DNA from: Colias croceus
Lineage: Eukaryota > Arthropoda > Insecta > Lepidoptera > Pieridae
DNA length: 64,000 nucleotides
NCBI RefSeq assembly: GCF_905220415.1
Contig: NC_059542.1
Coordinates: forward strand, 7,254,001 to 7,318,000
Reading direction: 5' to 3'
Part shown: positions 57,272 to 64,000 of the stretch, one piece after another
Layout of the letters: each line of letters opens with the position of its first letter
Position numbering within the stretch: position 1 is the first letter of the stretch
Made by a program: the position numbers and the translations under genes
Notes under the pieces: model-generated
Databases searched by the model: none
Told to the model about the DNA's origin: nothing
The model's input: the letters and a program-made list of their open reading frames with translations, nothing else

Positions 57272-59059
57272 CAGTTGCAGGCTATATAATATTATCCCTT
57301 GGATTTTAATAGGCCAGCCATTTTTGTGGCCTTTCAATGGATCGTTAAATGGTCTGGTAGGGGAGCTATTCAATTCTTTGTTGGCCAGCTGCAGTATTTA
57401 ACGGGTTAGATCACTTGACTTTAAAAAAGACGTTGTTTGTGTGTTCTTTGTTTGAAAGCTTTTTGCATACCATCGTATATACTAAAAAATAGTGAAAAAA
57501 AGTTAGGTAAAATAAAAAAAATTAGGTCTAAGGATTTAATATAGTTATCTCCCTGATTTTAATGTAACAGTACAGGTGTACAGGATTTTATGGAATCACA
57601 ATTTAATTCGTGTTAAAAAACTCAAAGAAAAAATATTACTAAAATTAAAACAGAGTTCAAACAATACAAATAGACGACTCTATTCATAAAACTTTAGTAC
57701 CATCGCCCCAGTTTGTATTGTTTACAAACTCTATACCAAATTCAAAACTAAGTCCAACAATATGTTAAAAATATCTCGCAAGTAGTGAACTATAATCAGG
57801 TAACCATTTGCACGTCAGTCACGTTTGTCGGTGCGCTTTTCACGGAACAAAAATATACAACTCCTAAATTACTGCAGATGCATAGAAGTGTGGAATATTT
57901 TAAATCGGTTACCTTTTTAAGAAACGTTCCCTGAATTGAAAGCACTCGGCCATTTACTGTTGCAGCTGTCAAAGGAATAAAAAGCGAAGTAACAATATTG
58001 AAATTGTAATAAGAATACTCTTTATAAATACAGTCATCGTATGAAACAGTTATACTTTAATATATTCTATCAAGGAAAGAAACAATAAACCGTTCTTATT
58101 ACCTATGAACAAGCATATAGCATTTCCAGAGATATTCAACAAAGAAAATCAGACTATACTTTGTGCATAACAAGACAGTATCGAGTTTCTAAAGGATTGA
58201 ATACAAAACTCTTTCCTTTTTAAAAACTTATAATGTAACACCGTCATTAGTTTAATCACATTATATTTACGCTAATTTGCAGGGATAAAACATTTCACCA
58301 CCATCGTTACGAGTGCAATTACAAGATTAAACGAGTTTCCCATTATAAATTACCAAAACCTCGAGTGCCTTTATCCGCAGATTGTTTGAGAAAATTTAAG
58401 CTGTTTTCCTTTCGACGAAATTAAAAAAGTATGATTGAGGATACAATTGCTTTGCTTCCATTTGCACGAGTCTTGACATTTACTTTGTTTGTTTTTATTA
58501 AAGCTCATTTATAAGAAAAATGGCGAGATTCTGCTTTATGAAAATCTTTTTTTCAGATTTGACTGTAATAATAAAGGTAAATGAATAATAAGTCGTATTC
58601 AACGCAACCGACGCTCATAAAAGCGCTTAGGAATAATGAACTTTTCTATTCACTTTTGTGTTATTATATTGTTTACGTAGTTTTATTTTCCACGTGTTTA
58701 AGACAGGTGTGACCTGAAATATCATTGTGAGGATTTTACATTTATGTTCATGTGTCGCCTTGAATTTAGTTTGCATTATTATGCAAAGTCGAGGCATTGA
58801 GCTGTGAGAATAAGGAATAGTCGTGTCAAAAAGTTAACTGAACGAGGCGATGGTAGCATTCAAAGGATTTCTGGAAAATGCGCGCTGCTAAAGGGTTATC
58901 ATCACCTATTCTTTATGATGTTATCTACTGGCGACTTCACCTTTATTTCGCGCCGATTCGGATTCTAACAAAATGAATGTCGTTTCATGTAACTAGAGAA
59001 TGCTCTTTAATCTACGTGTAAAATTACTGTAATGTAGAAATTATTCAGATACGTATAAT
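57272..59059. other. AT-rich stretch, nothing recognised
   Basis: No coding frame, RNA gene or clear repeat was identified. Confidence 0.45.
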
Positions 59060-59585
59060 AAATATAAATTTATAAAGAATAGAAAAAATTCGATCACGAG
59101 GCGGGACTCGAACCCGCATCCTTCGCGCCATTCCGGGGCGGATGCCTAACCAACTCAGCCACTCGTGACCCGCCTGAGCAATCGAATTTATTCTACTCTT
59201 TCAGTTTTATGTGTCTTAAGGGACACACCGCGCGCCATCTATTGAGATGATTTAACAACCATCTCAACCAATATGAAGCACTTTTCAGTGAATACAATAT
59301 TGTGACGATGGAACACGACCTTTTGTTGAATTTATATTTTTGGTTTTTATGGCATTCAAATGCTTTATAAATATAAATTTATAAAGAATAGAAAAAATTC
59401 GATCACGAGACGGGACTCGAACCCGCATCCTTCGCGCCATTCCGGGGCGGATGCCTAACCAACTTAGCCACTCGTGACCCGCCTGAGCAATCGAATTTAT
59501 TCTACTCTTTCAGTTTTATGTGTCTTAAGGGACACACCGCGCGCCATCTATTGAGATGATTTACCAACCATCTCAACCAATTATT
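59060..59585 (-). repeat. Tandem pair of tRNA-derived elements
   Basis: Two nearly identical units lie in direct repeat with a period of about 309 bases. Each has, on the minus strand, a tRNA-like core (59170-59092 and 59479-59401) with box A TGGCTGAGTTGG (A replaces G in the second), box B GGTTCGAGTCC, a 5-bp T stem and a 7-bp acceptor stem TCACGAG/CTCGTGA. A run of six T follows, like a Pol III terminator. About 110 bases upstream of the core are also conserved between the units. The anticodon loop lacks the universal T33, so these are probably tRNA-derived repeats rather than working tRNA genes. Confidence 0.7.
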
Positions 59586-60974
59586 ATTAACCATTATATT
59601 TAGCCACACGATTATACATCACAGAAATAAACTCTAATAAAGGAACTGTTTATGACGAATAAATTAGTAAGGTTTTGTATATTTCGTTTTGTTAAAAATA
59701 ACTGTATGTAAATTTATCTTGTTTGGCTAAGCAGGTTTTTCCGAGAAGAATTCCTTATTCTGATAAAATATCAATATAAATAAGAAGGAAATTTTAACAC
59801 AAAAAACTGTGCACTCGTGTAAATACGCGACACAATATAAAACCATTTAGGGTTAATTGTTTCATTTATAAAATTGATGTGTGGGAGTTTAATTAATGTG
59901 GTTTACGTGAAATTGTGGAAGCATTTGTTCATTTTATGTTCTAGGTACTCTGTTGCAGAATAAAGTATAAAGAATAAGTAAATTATCGGTTTTTCAATAT
60001 GGTTATTTGTCACTGGACTATTTCTTTATTTATGAACAGCTTAATGTAATAATGACACCTACCTAGTAAAGAAGACTAGTTCTTCAGACATATTTTGAAA
60101 TTAAATATGACTGCTGGAACACAGGGAATGAAATTGTACTAAAAGTTATTCGTAGTTTTTTTATTTAGTTCCTCAGTAACACAAGTAAACAAAGGCATTC
60201 CTCCACATCTTTGTATTGTCAGGAATGTCCTAGTTGATGCCAAAGCATTTACATTTAGTTTAAAAATAAATAAAGGATGTCTTGAAATTGTATATTAAAA
60301 ACTCCTTTTTAGCATTTAGTACACTTATGTGTAATGTACTTGTAAATATTTTTCTTCAAAATATAGCTTTTGAATAATAATAAGTCACAATAGTTACTAA
60401 TATAGTCATTCAAACATTAGTAATCATCATACAAAGAAGGCAGAACTAGCAGAACAAGCGACCTCGCGAAGCAATTGCTGCGTAAAGCCTGCGCCCTGCG
60501 GTCTATGTGGACGAGGCTTGGCTGACGAAAGCGCATTTGCCGAAGTTCGACTAAACAATAATTTGTAGATAACATAATACCTACATCTGCCCCATACCAC
60601 ACTAGGGGACACGGGACGTCACAAGAAAACAGAAATATACTTACAATATGAGAAATGTGATTGCTGAGTTTTTTTCATATTTGTTTACAGTCAATGAGAT
60701 AGTTTTAATTTATAACATTATAGTAATTATAGCCACCTCACAGGTGTTATACAAATTAAAACTGTAACCCGCATTTAACACGCAAACGAACGATTAGTGT
60801 TTCATAAATGTACGTTTAATTCGTAATCGATGGTTGACGATCGGCGCCCAATGATTAATTGAGCTAAGGCACGCTGATGCCAAGTATTTATACATAACAA
60901 ATTGAGTCCTTACGAAAAAAGATATTAAAATGCTTTTTGATTGAGGTCGACTCTATTTAAGGATACATATATTG
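59586..60974. other. Stretch with a GC-rich patch but no gene
   Basis: Positions 60430-60615 are GC-rich with two overlapping minus-strand frames of 61 codons, neither with a recognisable domain. Probably a transposon fragment. Confidence 0.35.
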
Positions 60975-61152
60975 GAAACTAGCGGTCCGCCCCGGCTTCG
61001 CCCGTGGTACATGTTTATGTTTTCTTTCCATAAGAACCATCCTCGTACTTCAAGGAATATTATAAAAAAAGAATTATCGAAATCGGTCCACCCGTTCACG
61101 CGTGATGCGCTTACCAACACATTTTGCGATTCATTTTTATATATAAGATAAT
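60975..61152 (-). mobile_element. Lepidopteran short dispersed repeat (reverse copy)
   Basis: It begins on the plus strand ACTAGCGGTCCGCCCCGGCT and ends ATTTTTATATATAAGATA, the inverse of the copies at 10020-10192 and 21712-21884. Confidence 0.7.
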
Positions 61153-61661
61153 GTTATTGAGAGATTGTGTTGCGAGTTGTAATTCTAATGTTAAATTATT
61201 GAATTCTATTTCTAATTCTAAAGAGTCTGTTACTTTTGTTTGAGGATTAATATTAATTGCTTTATAATATACGTGTTGAGCATATTTGTAAATCGAAAAA
61301 AAAAATCATGATTAAATCAAGATATTTTTACAAACATTGTAAACCAAAAAAACAAAGTATTAAACCATATTGTAACCTAAGACCATCCACATCATCACAG
61401 ACATCAGTTTACTTAAGACAAATCTAACGTTGCACCTTAAGCTTAATTTCATAAAGCCGTTAACACCACAGAGCTTACCACTGAAGTACACGAACACACG
61501 AGATTCAACTCTGACTAAGAACAACTACATCCAATCTATTCAGAAGCAAAAGACAAGATTGCTATTTACTTAGACAATACTAGCCGATACCTGGATATGG
61601 TCAGGTATTATTAGTTGAAGCCAAAAATCTTCAATTTCCACAATACTTTTTAATTTTTGAA

Positions 61662-62421
61662 TTGCCTTTGCCTTTGTACATTAAAATACATTTGTTTTCC
61701 TACAAAGGAATACAATCTTATGTAAATACAGATACGCTGCTCGCGTATACTCCTAAATTAAAGTCACTATCGAGAAACTTAAACGGAGCTAACTCGGAAA
61801 GAGTTATTGCAGGCATTATTGAACCTTACGCTCATTACAGGATCCAATTTGAAATTTGGAGACTGAACAAAAGATAGCGGGGACCGTACGTCTAGATCGA
61901 TTGTCGTTGCAAGACGTCTTATTTGCAAATACAGCTGGTGGGAAAACCACCCCTATATCACAAACCTTCGTATTATTATCAGAGAATATGTTTGAACTTT
62001 TATCACACGATATAAATCTAGTGCAATATCGATCAATTATTGGATTTAAAGGTACCGTAACGGATACGGGATATATCATCAGTGGAATTAAATTACAAAG
62101 ATACATTGTTGTAATTATAAAATTCGAACATTCCCAATTCCTAGTTGTAAATGTGAATAAGGTTTGATATTAATTGCCATATTGATTTTGTTGATGGTTG
62201 TAGAATGTAGAGGAGTTATTTTTATGGAACAAACGCAAATAGACATTAATGCAAGACAGGTATTTTTAATGTTATTATTAGAAAGTGCAAAAAAGGTTCA
62301 ATTCAACAATCGAAGAAAACATTTTACGGTACTGGAATATAAAAATGACAAGAATAAGGAAAATAGAGTAAACAAAAGATGGGTATTTGGAGAAAATCCG
62401 CAAATTAAATGTTACCTCTGA
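61662..62421 (+). other. Unexplained region with consecutive open frames
   Basis: Three plus-strand frames follow one another: 61662-61877 (71 codons), 61856-62167 (103 codons) and 62164-62421 (85 codons). The first two overlap in different frames near 61856, as if separated by a frameshift. The stretch 61816-62106 is also open on the minus strand (96 codons). Base composition is less AT-rich than around it. I recognise no domain. It could be a decayed single-copy gene, a transposon relic or a captured foreign sequence. Which strand is coding, if either, is not decidable by eye. Confidence 0.3.
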
Positions 62422-64000
62422 TGAACGTGAACGAAAACTCAAATAAAGATCACTGAGAAAAGGTTCTTTCAGTTTTCTTTTGATGTACCCACAAAAAGAA
62501 CGGGAATTCAAACGTGAAATTTTGACGTTACGTTTGAAAGAATTAGTATAAAATGTGTTTAGAACGCCTGTAGGACGCAGAGAAAAAAGATTTTAAAGAA
62601 AAGGGAGGAGTAAGAACAATAAAAGTAAATTGAACTTGGATAGAATTTTCGCTTCGCGAGTTTTAGTGGCCGATTTGGCGTAACGAGTTTTTACCGCCTT
62701 TACAACTTTGCAGGTCGCCAACAAAGTAACTCTGTACAAAAAGTTTCGTTCCTAAACTATGTCAAAAAATCCAGATTAAATGTTGATACTTCAATTTATC
62801 TCACTGTTTTTCAATTGCGCAAGCTACTTATAAGCTAGGGTTTTTTAAAAGTTTTTATTATGCCCAAAAGTTTTAAATAAATCTTACGGACATTTAGTAA
62901 TAAAACTCAAATAAGAGAATAATTATACTAATTTTTATATATTTTCTCTATTGAGTTTGACTACAACAAACTGAATATGCATTTGTTATATTTATCCAAA
63001 ACCTAAATCAGACCTATATTTTTAAATGACAAGGATTCCTTTTAGGTTATCCTCAACCCTTTTAGGTCTATAGAACACTTTATCGTTTAGGCTTAAAATC
63101 CATCACTGGCTAAGAGCGGCTCGTCATGCCATTCAAGTTTAAGGATCTACAAAACACCTGATACCATTACAATTTTAACTATACATGATACTGTTAATGT
63201 TCATGAAATAATTATGCTCACCTATACTTGAAACTTTGCTCCACACTTGTGAATTAGCTAGCTGTACGAGCATAATAAATTGTTCATTTTACTTTCCATA
63301 CAAATATATTGTTACCTACAATCTACATACTTTGAATTAAAACACCGGACAAGTGTAGTAATTACATGTTAATTATACAGGATGTTGAAGGGGTGGCTCA
63401 GCAATTTAAACCCCTCATTATACGATTGCAAACTAAATGTGCTTTTTGAAATCGCACTTAATTAACAATTAGGTCTGTCTTAATGTGCTGTTTATTACCA
63501 TTGAATTATATATTATTTGGAGGAGGTTCTCGAGTGCATTCATGTTCATTTGACCGTTTGTCGTTTTTTTTTGTTTTGGAGCTATTTTGCTGAAAATGGA
63601 CAAATACAATAATTCTTGTATAACATTAGATTAGCATTAATTATAAGCATCTATATACTGAAGTTAGCCAGACGAATGAAAGATGTGATATGTCGTTAAA
63701 CTTTTTGGGTTTTGTAGACATGTCAGTTTCATTATTTATTCTAAGTTTATTTTATAAAAATATCTTGTGGTATAAAAATAAAAAAGTACTTTTTTACGTT
63801 AAAATGTATTCAAATACAATGAAAGGTTTGAAGAGCGAGGGATCCGAGAGCCGTCAATTTTGGCGTTGTTGATTAGACCCATGTTCAAATTCTGTTTAGT
63901 TTTATTTACGACTTCGAAACTCTTGCTACATTAAGATCTGGCTTGCCAAAATATGTTTCTACAGTTATTGTAAGAACAACATCATTTCGAGATATGCAAA
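62422..64000. other. AT-rich stretch to the window end
   Basis: No gene or clear repeat was identified. Confidence 0.4.

Noticed and set aside
57086..57373. 95-codon minus-strand frame
   Set aside because: It crosses the ACCGACTTCAA inverted-repeat element and is explained by that repeat.
59092..59479. Two functional tRNA genes
   Set aside because: The cloverleaf is plausible, but the anticodon loop lacks T33, the units share long flanks in tandem, and a degraded relative exists at 47580, so a tRNA-derived repeat fits better.

Overview
The window is AT-rich, gene-poor animal DNA, almost certainly from a lepidopteran (butterfly or moth). Two things point there. Two tandem secreted serpins match the exon plan known for Manduca sexta serpin-1. 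The window is also littered with short lepidopteran repeats, including the family carrying the GC-rich core CGGGCGAAGCCGGGGCGG and an element with ACCGACTTCAA ends. I cannot name the species.

Layout. Positions 1-20540 hold no confident gene: repeats and relics (a near-perfect palindrome at 1-43, a Harbinger-type MITE copy, a THAP zinc-finger relic, a LINE 3' fragment, a 0.65-kb foldback) and one weak candidate first exon at 8320. Positions 20541-38068, minus strand, hold serpin gene A: eight constant exons (38068 down to 32952), then an array of eleven intact alternative exon 9s (32445 down to 21471), one truncated exon-9 relic, and a probable shared 3'-UTR exon (20741-20541). Positions 42045-47852, minus strand, hold serpin gene B, a tandem paralog with identical exon 3-8 lengths but only one exon 9. 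Positions 48000-64000 again hold mostly repeats: a MITE with a TTA target duplication, RTE/SINE-like pieces, a tandem pair of tRNA-derived elements, and an unexplained region with open frames on both strands near 61.7-62.4 kb.

How it works. Gene A has one secreted serpin scaffold of 354 residues, ending at hinge EEGAEAAAAN and a split codon. Each alternative exon 9 supplies the rest of the reactive-centre loop and the last strands, giving predicted proteins of 391-399 residues. Using the register in which P8 is the hinge Asn, the predicted P1 residues are Glu, Ser, Phe, Thr, Asp, Glu, Leu, Lys, Arg, Arg and Lys, in transcription order. One locus could therefore address trypsin-, chymotrypsin- and elastase-like proteases of the haemolymph. 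The four most distal exons all have basic P1 residues. The exons fall into two sequence classes with different 3' ends. Six of seven 'FLFYLK' exons end in a stop codon TAG directly abutting a GTA donor, suited to splicing onto the shared 3'-UTR exon. The 'FYFEIR' exons lack that donor, and three of four have a poly(A)-type hexamer at or just after the stop. All coordinates were read by eye from the sequence; no alignment or expression data were available.
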